From Ascaphus truei (taxonomy: Eukaryota > Chordata > Amphibia > Anura > Ascaphidae): DNA of 64,000 bases. The stretch spans positions 42,892,643 to 42,956,642 of the forward strand of contig CM071573.1 in NCBI GenBank assembly GCA_036426205.1. The letters run 5' to 3'. Made by a program: the position numbers and the translations under genes. The notes under the pieces are model-generated. The model saw only the letters and a program-made list of their open reading frames with translations. It ran no database searches and was not told where the DNA came from. Of the stretch, positions 9,301 through 21,994 are shown piece by piece; position 1 is the first letter of the stretch; each line of letters begins with the position of its first letter.

Positions 9301-12300
9301 GATATGTATACAGGCTGCTACAATCGTAAGGTTTTACCGCCCTTCTTAAATTTAAACATGGCATTTAAGCTCTTAACTGTGAGAAAGGGGCAGATGAGGC
9401 CTTTCGGGGTAAGCGAGGGCTGCAGCTGAGTCCCTCTTATTAGATTTTATAGACTTAAGTTATAAAACTGTCCAACTGGCTGCAAATGAAGCAGTGAACC
9501 CACCCTCATTAGTGTAAGGCCAGATCAGTGATGCTTTCAAAACATTTTTTCTTTCACTTCCATGTTAGAATATTCATGCTTTTATCATCTTTCCCACTAG
9601 AAAAGTGAACTGAGTTCAGCCCTGTGATCTTGGGTCACCTCTGCTTTTTCAGGCATAGTCACTGTACTATGAACTATTCAAAGGTTTATTTCAACTGGTA
9701 AGAGAGGCATTTCTTAGAGTGGAAAATCTAACAAAAATAGCAATATCTATAAGAATATAGGCACATACTCCGAGAAGGCCATGACTTTAAAACTAGAATT
9801 ATAAAAAGTAGTATCTGTTCCCATCCTAACAACTTTTGTTTATTCTGTTTCACCCATTCTGAGTTGCCTCCTGGGAGATCGCCCTTCACCAAAAGTCTAT
9901 TTCACTCAACATCCAGCTTTCTCTGTTAAGAATACCCACTCTTATATAGCTTTAACACTGCTCTCATTGTGCTTGTCTGGTGAACTGGCCAGGAATACAG
10001 TACAATGGCAACAATTACTAAATTACACTGCCTGTCACTGTCTTTTGTATCACACCTCTAACAGGTGCCATTTCCAGGATAGGCAAATTGTAATGATGAA
10101 TTCACAGCTTTAATAATGTCTTTTTTTTATTTTACATAATCTGTGTGTGAATGGGACAGGGCACTTGAATGGTGAGTAAATACACGACAAAGAAAGACTG
10201 CACTGAATTGAATGCTGGTATAAACAAAAGCCTTGTTCATAATAGAGCCGAATGCTCCTTCATTCCCGGTTTAGTGAATATGGATAAATAAACCTGAGTA
10301 CTTAATATACAAATACATACCATGCCAAAAGGCCAATGTACTAGGAATACACTGAATACAGGGATGTGAAATATTTTGAGTTGTTGGAGTAGTGATGTTC
10401 CTGGTTGCCCTTTAACAAAAATGGTTTCCTTTACTATCTAGGTGTTTGACCCTTTCAAGTCTGTACAGTACCTGGGATTGGATATGCATATAATCTCTGA
10501 TGAGATTACCTTTTAGTTTTACAGAGAAATATAGGCATCAATAGACTGGAAGGAGCATTTAGGACAACCTAATCTGCCCATTTTCTCTACTTACTTTAAA
10601 ACATTAGATCTAAATGGTCTCAAGCCTTTACTCCATATAAAACTAATCTCGTAGGATTCCTTTGTGTTTTTCATTAATATTTTTAATGTGTCAATTATAT
10701 TTGCACAAGACTGCATTAGGTGCCTCCACAATACTTTACTCAGTGAGTATAGGGATAAATTATCTTGTTTGCCAAATAAAAGGTATTCCAGCTTGTATTT
10801 AGTTATGGACGGTCACACTGGAACAATGTATGTAATATGTTTTTATCATAAAAACAAGGGACCATATCTTTTGGAATGTATGGGCCTTTGTAGCCATGAA
10901 GTCTCATGGAGAACAATACTAACTTGTTTGTCCCCTGCTAAATGCAACCCAGTGAAGAAGGTAAAGATTTGAAAAACAGAATTAACCAAAAATAGAAAAT
11001 AAAGTTCACAAAAACATAAGACACCATTTTGCAGATGTTCGTTTAAAATAATTTAAAGTGGAAATCTAATCAAAGGTCCCAGTACCAATAAAACGAACAT
11101 AACAAGAGCGACTTCCAATGAGAAAACCTTGATAAATGGCCTGTCCAGCTTTCTAAACTTTCAACAATTCATACAAGTAAAATATGTAAACCAGAAAACA
11201 CCAAAAGTGAATAAATCAATCTCTTAATTTTATTCGTACGTAAAAAAATAAAAACATTTGACTTGAGGGTTTAATGTTTTGAGATGTATTAGAGGCTAAA
11301 GAGAAGCCTGTGGTACCAATCCTATGGCTGCAGAGAAGTCCATGGTACCACGCATCAGCGATTGTAAGGATTAGGACTCCTGCAGAACTAAAAGGCCACA
11401 AAGGTGGAAGGCTGAAGTGGTTAATAGTCCTTGTACGTAGATTCAGGCTTCATGAAAGAGACCGTCCTGGATATGAAGATGGCCTATGCTGCAGCTCCAG
11501 CATACACAGTGGCAGTCCAGCTTTCCCTCACATTAAACCATTTGAACGAGCGGAAAACCACAATGCAGTACAGAGTTCACGTATAACCCTGTATTTTACT
11601 TCAATAACCATTCATTTTATTATTACTATAATTGGATACTGTACCATTTTAAACCATGGAGTGAAAGGTTTTGCTGAAAGAGCTGTGTGGTATCACTGTC
11701 TTAGATTAGCATAAGTATAGGTGGTCAGGGCTGATTTGTGATGACAGAGTTGTGTGCCTTTTCCTTCTCGCTAAACCGGGAATGGGAAAGCAGTGAATGA
11801 GGTTCTTGGGCACTTGTTCACTGTAGCACGGAGGTAAAATAAATGGAACAACGACTTAACCCTTACATAAAGTACCATATTTATATTTGAAAAAGCGTTA
11901 CATATGCAACCAACTCATTGAGGGTTGGAGGGACTTGCAACACAAACAGTTAGGATTGGAGGAATTAACTCATTAACATTTTTGTCTGAATGTAATAAAA
12001 AGCAATACTAATATATTTAATAACTTAGGCATCTTTCCATCCCATTTTAAAGCAAAGGTGCCACAAGCAAGAGCTGTGAGTGTGATCTTCTGCCATTTGG
12101 TGTGTATAACATGGGTATTCTGAACTATACCCATACCACAAGGGGGCCCTGAGGGGGGAGGGGGGAAGAAGTAAAAATGTAGTCTTCACTCATTCATCCA
12201 TTCTGGGGAAAGGAGGTAACTTTACTGTTTTATTCACTAAGGCTCCAGAGAGTATTAGGATCGGAATACCCCATATCTAGAAGCAGATTCCACCGAGGAA

Positions 12301-13279
12301 ATGAACCCGGCTGCAATTTTAGTGACACGGTTCTTATGTTACAGCACAATTGCATCAAGTTTCACAAATAATATTTTGCATTATTTGTTTGTATCGTAGA
12401 ACCAAACTGTAAATAGGGTTGATATTCCAATTGCAAATGAGGGTAAACTAAAGGCAATTTTAAGTTTAATAGACTAAAAGTTGGTGAATCCTTTACACAG
12501 AAAGCAGACAAAGTATTTTACATATTTACATTCCTTAAGTTTTCATTGATATCACATTCTGAGTGAGTTCTCCATCCAAATGAATACATAATCAAATTTA
12601 TACATGTTCCTATCCTGGTAAGAGAATAACTTGAAATGAAGAAAGGGTCTTAAAATGTAGCAAACGAAGAAACAAACCCACAGGGGACTATATATCAACT
12701 TAGAGAAAAAAATGTTCGATGCACTGTTCATTTTTTGGAGCAGAGCATGTAACATGTAACAACGAATTCATCTGTTGCCGTATGTTAGACTTATGTCACT
12801 TCAGATGTGGAGGATTTGTTGGGGCAAATAAAAGGTACAGTAAAAAGAGAGGTGCAGAGAGAGAGAGACAGACTGTGATACAGCTCATTATAAACTGTGC
12901 ACGATTTAACTTCTACAGATACTCTGCATGGAGAAAGCAATGGCAGGCAGGGCAAAATTGGAGCAAAATTCTCCGATACATTGGTGCAAGGTGAAAATTC
13001 CCCGGTTGTTTCTCAATTACAATTTCAAGGCCTGCTCCATTATTAGACAGAACAAAGGATGAAAGGATACGCTGGAGAGGCCCTTTTCTCATGTTGTTTG
13101 CTATGTTAGCAACTATGAATATGCCGTTAATATTTGAATATGTACAAATATGTTAAATGGTACTTATTTCCAGCCCATTTGTATTACCAGAGTTATACAT
13201 TTGTACCTAACTGGATGTGTAAAGCTTCTGAAAAAAAAAATCAAATGAATCTAAAATAGATGGAGTAATGCAGCGTTAA
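6334..13279. other. Long AT-rich non-coding stretch, no gene seen
   Basis: No conserved protein motif, RNA gene or recognised transposon was found. The open frames present are short, and those I compared with copy A' are broken there by indels. The segments at 9,340-9,480 and 11,200-12,600 are especially well kept between the two copies, but that only reflects the duplication. The stretch could hold intronic or intergenic regulatory sequence. Confidence 0.5.
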
Positions 13280-13447
13280 TGTCCCTGCCTCCAAGTCCCT
13301 GTGTCTGCTCCCCTTGTGACCTTGGACAAGTCACCTTTACCTCGGGCTCAAAAATTAGATTGTCAGTTCTATGGTGATGGGATTTACTGTGCCTGCAAAA
13401 TGCTACGTACAGCACCACGTACACAGTCAGCGCGGTATAAGAAAAAA
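13280..13447 (+). repeat. CORE/MIR-like SINE with L2-type tail (copy A)
   Basis: It contains TGTGACCTTGGACAAGTCAC, the conserved core of MIR/CORE-SINEs. After it come GATTGTCAGTTCTATGGTGA and GCCTGCAAAATGCTACGTAC, then CAGCGCGGTATAAGAA, which is a degenerate L2-type tail. The partner copy is at 37,565-37,735. Confidence 0.7.
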
Positions 13448-13915
13448 TATATAACTTCACTCTTTGTAGGCCAAAAATGTATAAAAAGCAAAAAGTTTTA
13501 AGTTCATGCACTTACTGAAGTACTTTTTTGCCCACAAGGTATCTCATTTTCCAGAAGACAGGGCTCTGTAAACAAGGAGATGCTTTGCATTGCTTTGAGT
13601 AGTTTGTCTTTACTTCCTTGAATGTGAGCAGATTTCTAGTTGCTCACAAGTTACTTGTGGCTCAAGAGCGCAGCCTATGTGTACACTTGGGTAATGCACG
13701 CTGTTTCACACAAAAAAAACGTTGCTGTTTATATTCAGCAACAAATGCATTTAAAATAATGAGGCAGTTTCCCTAATGTACAATGGCCATTTCTGGTCAT
13801 TAATGGTGAACAATAAACCACGTGGGAAAAAAAAAAAGAATGTTTCAAAGTCATACATCTCACAAAAGTATATATAAAAGTGATAACTGTTTTGGTGTGT
13901 GTACAAAAAAAATGT

Positions 13916-13918
<3 letters not shown>

Positions 13919-13949
<31 letters not shown>
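13919..13949. repeat. (CA)n microsatellite at the A/B junction
   Basis: An uninterrupted CA run joins copy A to copy B. Its counterpart at the A'/B' junction (38,190-38,388) is much longer and interrupted. Confidence 0.97.
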
Positions 13950-13951
<2 letters not shown>

Positions 13952-14249
13952 GACCACCATGTGGCCATTGACTCCTCCCATTCTACCACTTAAACAGAAA
14001 AAAACGTGGACCCCCTCCTCCCCCTGTTTTTTTTTTTTAAACCGATGCAAAGGGGCTATGGGGGGGGGTGGTACTTGGGCCATGTTACTGGACAGGAGGA
14101 GGTGGTTTGAGTAGAGTACTACACCCTATGGACGGATGGGCTATTGGCTTGAGTGGCAATAGTGCGAAATGGAGGCGGGGACGAGGGATGAAATTGCCAC
14201 ATGCCCCAAATTGTTGCATTTCTTGTAATTTTATATAAATTTAATGTCC

Positions 14250-14885
14250 TAACCATTTAATTAGAGCATACCAGAACCATGTTAAAACCACCATAAGAGT
14301 CCACAACAAGCACACTATAACCACACCTTCAGTGATACCAAGCACGTTATAACCAACTGACAGTGGCATACTATGTACATTATAACCACCTTCCAGTAAT
14401 ACAGCACACTTTAACCACAAATGACCGGGCATAACACGCCCAGATTATAACACAATACAGTACATAACTGTACACTATAACCCCAGTTACCGTGTAAACA
14501 AACAGATATTGTAAATCACAATCAAAATTACAGTACATATCCATAACATAACCCTACTACACTACCAACTGGTATATGTATAAAACCCTTACAGTACAGT
14601 ATACCAGTACATTGATAACAACAAAAGCGAGTACCGCTACGGTTCCTTATGACACAATTACAGTACAGTCATAATTGCATTCACCACAAAATCACCGTGT
14701 GATTAATGCCAGCATGTTCTAAACCTATATGTAGCTGCAAAAATACATGAGTACATGCCAGAGTATTACAACTACAAAAAACTCGTACATACTTCACAAT
14801 TACATCATAACCACAATAACCATGCCTCCCAGCGCATACTACCCCGATTGCGTACATACCATATATACAACTCAATTACAATTCA
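14250..14885. repeat. Minisatellite, about 32-bp unit (copy B, degraded)
   Basis: Loosely repeated TATAACCAC..TTACAGTACATA..CCAGTACAT units are the reverse complement of the clean 32-bp array at 51,809-52,345. In B the spacing is irregular because of many small indels. Confidence 0.75.
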
Positions 14886-14899
14886 ACTATCGTAGAATA

Positions 14900-15590
14900 C
14901 TACCTCCCTGCAGCGGATGGGGGGAGGGAGGGGAGTTTGTTCTGGTAATACTTCCCGCCTTGACCTCCGCCGGCAGCCCCGATCGTCGCCGCAATGTTGC
15001 GTGATGGACGTAGTAATAGGGCCGGGAGCTAGGCAGGGGAAGTGCGAGCATTGCATGACGATTTCAGCTGCCGGAGGTGCAAAAGGCACGGCAATGCATG
15101 CGTGCTACGGCACGAACAGAGTCAACCAGTGTATGATAACACGTAGCGTGAATGGGACTGCTGATGAGCCATGACAGGGCCGCCCCGCCCCCCCGCCATC
15201 AACGACGGTTATACAAGCACCCCTAAAGCCTCATAATGCGTCGCTCCCAGCTCCCTCTTCTCCATGGCGCAGCCCCCCTCCCTAGCTAATCAGCCCCCAG
15301 CGCCTGTAACGAGCGGATGAGCTCGGACAAAGGGGGAGAGGGAGAATACGAGGAAGCTTATCCAGCGGACCAGGCCCTTTTGTTACCACAATCAAAGGTT
15401 AACTACCCATATCAGGGAGGTTAAATTTGCTACAGCCGGGAGCAGAATGAATGCTCCCGCCTCTGGCTGCATTTAAAGCCCCTTTCCTAGGCCGCGGACG
15501 GCGCGGCCCCCAGAGACCCCAGTGAGGTGAGGGGGCGGGGCTCTTGCCCCCGGTTCATGGCCATCCCTCGCCTAATTGGGCTAGAGGGAG
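14900..15590. promoter_or_regulatory. CpG-rich block, candidate CpG-island promoter (copy B)
   Basis: GC content and CpG density rise sharply here. Visible motifs are CGATCGTCGCCGCAATG, CCGCGGACGGCGCGG and a GC box (GGGGGCGGGGC, about 15,533-15,543). The block is single-copy in style rather than obviously transposon-like, and it is repeated inverted at 51,060-51,720. No exon could be confirmed. Promoter function is inferred from composition and the GC box only. Confidence 0.4.
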
Positions 15591-15599
15591 TGCTGTCTT

Positions 15600-16130
15600 G
15601 GCTCTCTCAGTTGTCCTATATTACAGTCTGAATTAAAAAGGGGCAGATATCTCCAAACGTGACACAGAATCTTATTGTGGTGGTTTGTATGGCCTTGGAC
15701 AAATGTTTATCTGGAGGAGGAAGAAAAACAATCACAGTGCAGACAATATTTAAAAGCTTTATCGAATAAATCATATGTAATGGACACATTTGTACATTTA
15801 AAATCATGTCACATAACAAAAATAATGAGGATCTTTATACTGATGATTGCCCATGATGAAGTAGCCGCAGTGCTAGAAACACGTTGGAGAGCTACACTCA
15901 ACTACCTATTTTAAGCTCGATGAGTATAAGGTCACTGTAGCTTTTTTGTGTCTTCCTCTCTATGTTAATTACACTTGTATATGTGAACTGCCCCCTTGAC
16001 GCATGCGCCTCTGACATACATATTCTCGTAGCGCACAGCGAGGGGCTGGGGGAGCAGACGATACACGCTGCTACACAGGGCTGGTCAGTTACCCTCGGAC
16101 TCCCCATCAATGCTTTTACGCATTAATTTG
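15600..16130 (+). mobile_element. Hammerhead-like element (copy B)
   Basis: ATGATGAAGTAGC...GCTAGAAACACG lies at 15,853-15,882. The cleaner partner in B' reads CTGATGA, GTAGC/GCTAT stem, GAAACACG on the minus strand (50,824 down to 50,790). The flanks (TTAAAAAGGGGCAGATATC, about 15,634, to the GAGGGGCTGGGGGAGCAG tract) appear in both copies. The element class is inferred; see the B' entry for the better-preserved core. Confidence 0.45.
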
Positions 16131-16609
16131 GACTATGGGACTGTCTAAAAAGAGACTGCTTAAACACCGGTACATCAGGCTGGTAATCTCTCCTTGCCTA
16201 AGCAGCAATGATAGAAAGCAAGACCCTTCGAAGAAATCATCTATCCAAAGTTCCTGGTGGCACAGTGAAGGGTAAACAGCTACAGTTAGCTCTTCTGTGT
16301 GTTTATCTTTATCGGATGTACGAGAACCTGGAATCTTTATTTTTAGGAAACACATGTTGTTTTAAATCACGATGAGCGTGGCGCGGTGTTTTGTTTGTTG
16401 TTTCTAGATAACTCAGGGTCTGGGCTACCTATGTAAAGCAGCAGACGGATCTCTTATTGATGGTAACATAGGTTGATCCATTATCACCCCGGACTTACCA
16501 CGTATTTGGTTTATTTTGGCTGTATTAATTCTATTTCATTATCACATAAAAGCAACATGGTTTGGTTAGAAGAATATGTTTCCTTTGTGCACTTGTCGTT
16601 ATTCTAAGA

Positions 16610-16765
16610 TTACAGAAGGCCTTTGCCGCTCCCCCGGCAAGTAATTAAGTGCTTCTGGAAGCGCACAGAGGCCTCCCTAACCCCCCCCCCCCCTCAACCC
16701 CGTCACAAGTCAGTCCGCGCCCCCCTAGGGGTGCACCCCCAATTTGACGCACCACTGGTTTTAAA
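16610..16765. mobile_element. hAT-type MITE fragment (copy B)
   Basis: AGGCCTTTGCCGCTCCCC, then AATTAAGTGCTTCTGGAAGC, a C-run, and CGCACCACTGG at the right. The sequence parallels the intact element at 1,531-1,811, which has GGGGACCGCACAAGGCCTCT and GCGCAAACTGGGG. Partner 49,938-50,090. No clean target duplication was seen. Confidence 0.6.
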
Positions 16766-16878
16766 GAATGGTGCTCGGCATGCCAAAAAAAGTACAATTT
16801 TCTCTAATCAATCTTACTTTGTGAATGAAATAATTTGACTGATATTACTATTTTAAACAATATAGTATTAAATAAGAG

Positions 16879-17284
16879 CAGTGGTTTCCAACGTTTTTTT
16901 TTGGTTAAGGAACCCTAAGTGAAATTCTGAGAATCCCCAACCATCTCTGATAGTGTTTGTCGTAGAGATCAGATGCATTGGAGGAACCCCAAACCTTTAA
17001 TGCGCGGTCTGAGATTCCAGATGCAGTAAGGAACCCCAAACCTCTCTAATAGCGCGTCTGGGTCAGATGCTGTAAGGAAACCCCAAACCCTCTGTAATTG
17101 CGCGTGTCTGAGATCCTCAGGCTGAATAGTAAGAAACCCCAACCCTCTCTGAATAGCGCATCTGAGATCAGATGTATTGGTACATTTTTCTGTATTTGAT
17201 CTACTTTTCAAATGACCAGAAAATTGCAGGAATGCATGATGGGGAACCCAAGATGTTCCCAAGAACCCTGTTGAAAAAACACTG
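16879..17284. mobile_element. hAT-type MITE carrying an internal minisatellite (copy B)
   Basis: The left end is CAGTGGTTTCCAACG and the right end is GTTGAAAAAACACTG. In between are degraded copies of the 49-bp unit that is clean in B' (49,523-49,760). Flanking octamers are AATAAGAG and GGTTTTAG. See the B' entry. Confidence 0.65.
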
Positions 17285-18544
17285 GGTTTTAGGATGATGG
17301 CACGAAAGCTTTGAGTGATTCTGTAAAATGCAAAAATAGAGAAAGCATGGACTGTAAGTAAGATTAGCTGGATCAATGTGTGGAGAGTCAGTTGGGGACA
17401 GTACCAGATATGTGGGAATGTTTGGTGAGGTGCTTTATCTTCCCTTGATGGACTTTAGACAGCGATTCACGTAAAGCACCGTTTTGGCACTATTCAGATG
17501 AACGCGCCTAGGTATAATGTGCTTGACCCCACTTAGTAAATAATGGCTATTGAGTCTGGTTTTCATGTTTTGAAATGCAGAATAGCAAACTATACCATAT
17601 ACATACTACATGTTTCTACAGCTGTATACGTGTATACTTCTATACCTATGAACCCATTCACACTGTATGCAGAAGTTAGTTCAGGATGCAGACTTCATGG
17701 ATTTGATACAAAACGGAACAGCCAATTGGGATTATGTACAACATTTTAGATAAAACCGAAAGTAGCAAACGCCAGGCCCTGAGGCTTTGGCTAGTGAAGT
17801 TCATCAGTCCCAGCCATACATGAGCTCCACAGGCTATCAACTTATTAGCACTGAGATAAGTGATTAGGCCTGTCAATCAAAGGTGCCACCTATATCTCAA
17901 TTGTGAGCCTTTTTTTTTTTTTTCTAAAGCATTTGAAAAGAGGCAACAAAGGCAGAGCTAGTGTTCTCGACATCCCTTGTTTGTCCCCATGCAGGGTGCA
18001 CTGGCCTGTGATGATGTGATGACTATATAAAGAGGAACATCAATTGTTTTAAAGTGTTTTTGATTTTTGATTGGTTGGCATAAGAGAGCGAAACATTTGG
18101 GTTTACAGCTTTACTAAGAAAGCAAAGAGTTATGAAAGAAAGAAAAAAAAAATGAAAAAAAAAATTTTGCTCTTTGAAAGCCAACGGGGCGTGAGTTCTG
18201 CTGTGCAATGGGCGCTGTTAGTGCCTTATAAAGGCACACCTCTGATCAGCATAGCTAAAGGTACTGTTCTTCTGTCAATACATTCGTGCTTGTCCAAACG
18301 CCCCCGACAATGTTTCCAGCATCGTATTCCAACGTAAATCATATGCGTGTTCACAAAATTACATTGTACGCTGACACAGACTATGGAAAAGGGGGGAAAC
18401 CTTCTTATCTGTGTGATCAGAGGTGTGTATTGCGTTTTGTTGTATTCGCTAATGTTTTATGTGGAAATTTCATTGTGTAACCCTTTTAGGGTAGGATGTA
18501 CCTATAAAACAACCTTCTAATTATCTATTGAGGAGGAAGATATT

Positions 18545-18690
18545 CTAGTGGCAATACAGCGGAAAAGCAGGTCCAACAAACGTGCTGCTTTGTAGTAACA
18601 TTGGTGTGCAAGTCATTTTATCTCAAATGGGCTTCAGGCTCCACAAATTAGGTTGAAGCCCGAACCTCCGGGAAAGGATTTCATCGAGTC
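18545..18690 (-). repeat. CORE/MIR-like SINE fragment (copy B)
   Basis: Reverse complement of the better-preserved fragment at 48,025-48,150. The diagnostic core is damaged by indels in this copy, but GGGCTTCAGGCTCCACAAAT and GGAAAGGATTTCATCG are shared. Confidence 0.5.
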
Positions 18691-19794
18691 CTATCAATCA
18701 TGCTAAAACTCTGTGTTTTCAGCAACAGTGCCTTGTTTGCCTTTAGTATTACAATAATAGATTATTGTTGTTATCTATACTCATCTTTGTCAGGGCTCAG
18801 ACGCCTCATCTCTGGTAGTGTAGGGAGGTGTTAAAGTATGTTAAAAATTTAGGGAGAGTCTGAGTCGGTGGGAGGAGAGTGTGAGCACAATTATGAAATC
18901 TTCGTTTTCTGCAAACATGGCAGCAACGCTTGAGCAATTATTTATGTAGCGGATATCTTCTTGTGCAGTGAAGTACAATGCAAAACCACTTAACATCCAG
19001 GCAAACTGAGTACCACACATTATTTTCCCAGTGAATTTGCTGGCGGGGGAGGAGGGAAGTGGGAGAAGTTGGTGAGTGGGGAGGATGATTAATGAGGAGA
19101 GAGATATAGAGATTAGGTAAAATAGAAGGGGGCATCAGTTTATAGTTATTTTCAATGGTATGGATTTTAAATTAGAAGTCAAGTTAATAATTCACAAACT
19201 ATTCACCGTTTAAAACAAGGTTCTCAAAAATGTATTCTAAATCAGAGGATTAAGTTAATTCTGCTCAATTAAACAGATTTGTCTTAGCTGGACCATGCAG
19301 ATCAGTCCATTTTTTAATACGATGATCATATCTTAATGTGGGTTCTTTATAAGTCTTTTAAATTGTAATGAATGCGAATAATTTCAGCTGCAGTTAATAT
19401 ATAATATATATAAAAAAAAAAAAAAAGCCCTGAGCTTTTATTCTTCACATGTGAAGTTTTCTCACACTCTGCCCTCCCTACACTTCAAATGCAAACAGCA
19501 GAGGGTCCAGCCCTTGTTTCCTTGAACCCCACACTTTTTTTTTATTTCTGCACCTTGTGAGGAGTTAAAAGGAGGCGTGAAGGACTCCCTCGTACGTGCG
19601 TAACATGCGGAGTGATTATCTACCCATTCTCTACTATCTCTACAATATGGTAGTCCTTTCACAATCTAATTATACTTTGCCTGATAAAGAAAGACTGACT
19701 GTGTGTTGTATGTGTTTTTTTCTATAAGTATATGTTTGGCATCATGTACTGTTAACAGGTTTGTATTTTAGTGCTGCCAATTCGATTTACTTTA

Positions 19795-19985
19795 AGACTG
19801 ATGGGGAGGCACCAACTCCGGTCATGAGAGGGCCACCGAACAGGTCAAGATTTAGAATCTCCCTGCTTGGCACAGGTGGCACAGATTTGACGCACCCACC
19901 TGTGCTGAAGCGGAGGGAATCCCTTACAACATGAGCTCTGTGTGGACCCTGAGGCTTGGAGTTGGCCATCCCGTTCTGTAGGTAA
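19795..19985. mobile_element. hAT-type palindromic MITE (copy B)
   Basis: Degraded foldback element with GGGCCACCGAACAGGTCAAG near the left and GGCTTGGAGTTGGCCATCCC at the right, and GGCACAGGTGGC/CCACCTGTGCTGAAGC inside. Same family as 46,925-47,095 (its inverted partner) and 63,149-63,318. Confidence 0.65.
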
Positions 19986-20149
19986 ACCACTTTTCACCGC
20001 TGGATGTCATCTTCAAGTTAACTCAGAAGAAAGAAAATATTAAGATGAATTTGCTCTAGCAAAGTGACATTTAGCTCAAAAACTGAAAGCATTTTAACAT
20101 CACTGCCATAGAGAGAATTTGTACCAAGGTCTTGCTGCATCTTTTTTTT

Positions 20150-20260
20150 TTAAACAGGGACTTTTGGTCTTAGGTTAAATTCCCAAGCTCCTGTACCTTG
20201 TCAAGGTCAATCTTATCTCCTCATGTGATTCAGCGCCAAATAGCTCTACGTTGCAGTTTA
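20150..20260 (-). repeat. CORE/MIR-like SINE fragment (copy B)
   Basis: Reverse complement of 46,640-46,745. GTACCTTGTCAAGGTCAATC is the damaged core. It is short and without a clear tail. Confidence 0.45.
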
Positions 20261-21159
20261 TGGGGTAGTTTCTAGGATTGGAAGCAGGGGATTCCAGAGT
20301 GAAAGTGCGTTCATTCAGCTCTGGGGACCCCCCCCCAGGCTTCAGGGATACTCGACTCCGTTAGGTAGGGAGGTGCTTGGTGGTATCGCCTTCATGTTAA
20401 TGTCCCTCATCACTTGGGGACAAAATGATCAATGTTTATGTATTTGTTATAAAATAGTTTACCAGGAAAGAAAAAACATTTGAGGTTACCGCCCTTGGTT
20501 TTCAAGTTAGTTCCTGTGGTACAGAATATTACCATTTCGTATTACATTGAGCGTCTGGCCAAATACATTTGGGCAAAAGCACTTTTTCATGAAGCACTTT
20601 CCTTTTATCTTTTTTAGTTTTCTTAATCATTTCTTTTGATTGCATTATTAGAACGAACTAATTTTACCAGAGAACCTGATTTTTAGAAGATCAATTCAGA
20701 TTCAATCTATTCCAGTGAGTGAGTCTTTTCTTTATTCAGGTTGCATACTTTATATGTATAATAGTACCATGGCATATTTGTGCAAATATGTGATTGAAAA
20801 TCGAAATGGAATAGAATTTGTGGCTCTTGTGGTCATTTATTAGGATCTGGGGAGGAACAAAGGATCTGTTGAACTTTACTGGGAATTGGATTATCAAAAG
20901 AAAATACGAAATACACATGCACAAAGAAAAAGGATTAGGCAGTAGTAAGCAGAATACAGCTGTTTTTTTATTCTGAACATTTATATTGTGGTTGTTTTTT
21001 TTGTTATACCAACATAAAAAACATGGGTCTTTAATAAAAAATGCTTGTGCACCTATATTTTAAGATTTGCTTAATGTCAACTTTGTGTGTATATTATTCT
21101 TACTCCTTTCCATTTCCTTTACATTAACATGGGAGGACTAGTGTGAGTGTCTATTTATA

Positions 21160-21315
21160 TATTACCCTGGAGAAGGTCCCTTCGGGGACCGGAAAAATAT
21201 TGGTGTGTTATGGTTGTGTTAATAAACATTATTTAAGCATTTTCTTAGAGTCCAGTGCTAATACGGATTACCAGGCTTTGGTTTGTGTGTGTGCTGTTGT
21301 GGTTTGTGTGTGTAA
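21160..21315 (+). mobile_element. Hammerhead-like element with UUCG-capped stem (copy B)
   Basis: CTGGAGA (21,167-21,173) is followed by GGTCCC-TTCG-GGGACC (21,175-21,190), then GGAAAAATATTGG. The partner in B' has GAAATATTGG at that place, so the extra G and As here are probably errors. About 100 bp follows, ending AGTGCTAATACGGATTACC and a GT run. This is the same box, body and microsatellite layout as the other hammerhead-like units. Confidence 0.5.
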
Positions 21316-21580
21316 TGCAGGGCCCCCCTGGCCCCACAGAGCGCCAGGCACAACTTCCCCGCAGCCCGGCGTTCGACTACACCCACCCGGTCGGTGCCCC
21401 ACCACCGACCCCGTTGTACCCGTCGACACACGCCCCACACCGCTAAAGACCATTGCTCACCCCCCATCTTTAAAATCTACCCCCTAACCCAGCTCTGAAA
21501 TCCCAACCTAACCCAAATCCCCACCTCAAACACACCTCACCTCGATGCCTACCGGTACATAATTTAACGCAATAATGTAT
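21316..21580. other. GC-rich insert present only in copy B
   Basis: A C-rich stretch (GGGCCCCCCTGGCCCCAC to CCTCACCTCGATGCCTACC) lies between the hammerhead-like element and the mariner-type MITE. In B' those two neighbours are separated only by a TA/CA microsatellite (45,602-45,670). The frames are short and not convincing as protein. Origin unknown. Confidence 0.7.
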
Positions 21581-21588
21581 ATATAATA

Positions 21589-21932
21589 CAGGCATACCAC
21601 CGCTTTAATGTACACATCACTAACGTACACTCGCGCGTAGTAAAGTACATATCGCCAATAGGCCAAACGGGCATTTCACGCCTGCGCAGTCATCACGTTA
21701 TGAACAGCAATACGGCTCCCTACTGTACCAAAGGTGTGCGCAAAGGAGGAGACTAATAGCTGATGTACACATGCATCCCCGTTATTCATCAGTTATGGAC
21801 GGATTGTACGATTGCGAGTTAACAGTACATGCTCGATAAAGTGGAAAAAGGTAGTGCTTTCACTGTTAAGTACATTTTCGCTTACATACATGCTGCCCCG
21901 TCCCATGCGTACGTTAATGCGAGGTATGGCCG
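21589..21932. mobile_element. Tc1/mariner-type MITE (copy B)
   Basis: The left end is CAGGCATACC and the right end is GAGGTATGGCCG, a damaged form of the same terminus. The interior has GTACATATCGCCAATAGGCC and GCGAGTTAACAGTACATGC. The intact partner with TA target sites is at 45,271-45,601. Confidence 0.7.
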
Positions 21933-21943
21933 TTAGTAGATAT

Positions 21944-21944
<1 letters not shown>

Positions 21945-21994
<50 letters not shown>

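Larger units (their letters stand above)
4307..13918 (+). repeat. Large duplication, copy A (partner 28,219-38,189, same orientation)
   Basis: The sequence from TCAAACTCAATCATTCTC to ATGTACATACACACAC recurs in the same order and orientation at 28,219-38,189. Shared landmarks include the LINE fragment (5,240), the foldback element (6,219), the tract at 10,130-10,500 and the SINE at 13,280. Differences are mostly single-base gains and losses spread throughout, plus a few larger inserts in A' (31,480-31,540 and 36,808-36,896). No gene was recognised inside. A real segmental duplication and an assembly duplication cannot be separated from sequence alone. Confidence 0.92.

Noticed and set aside
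11310..11714. 134-codon frame in copy A
   Set aside because: The same sequence in A' (35,530-35,930) is interrupted by frameshifts and stops, and no protein family is recognisable.
14250..14885. Possible CRISPR-like direct repeats
   Set aside because: Units are contiguous 32-bp minisatellite repeats without distinct spacers, in a vertebrate-type sequence.
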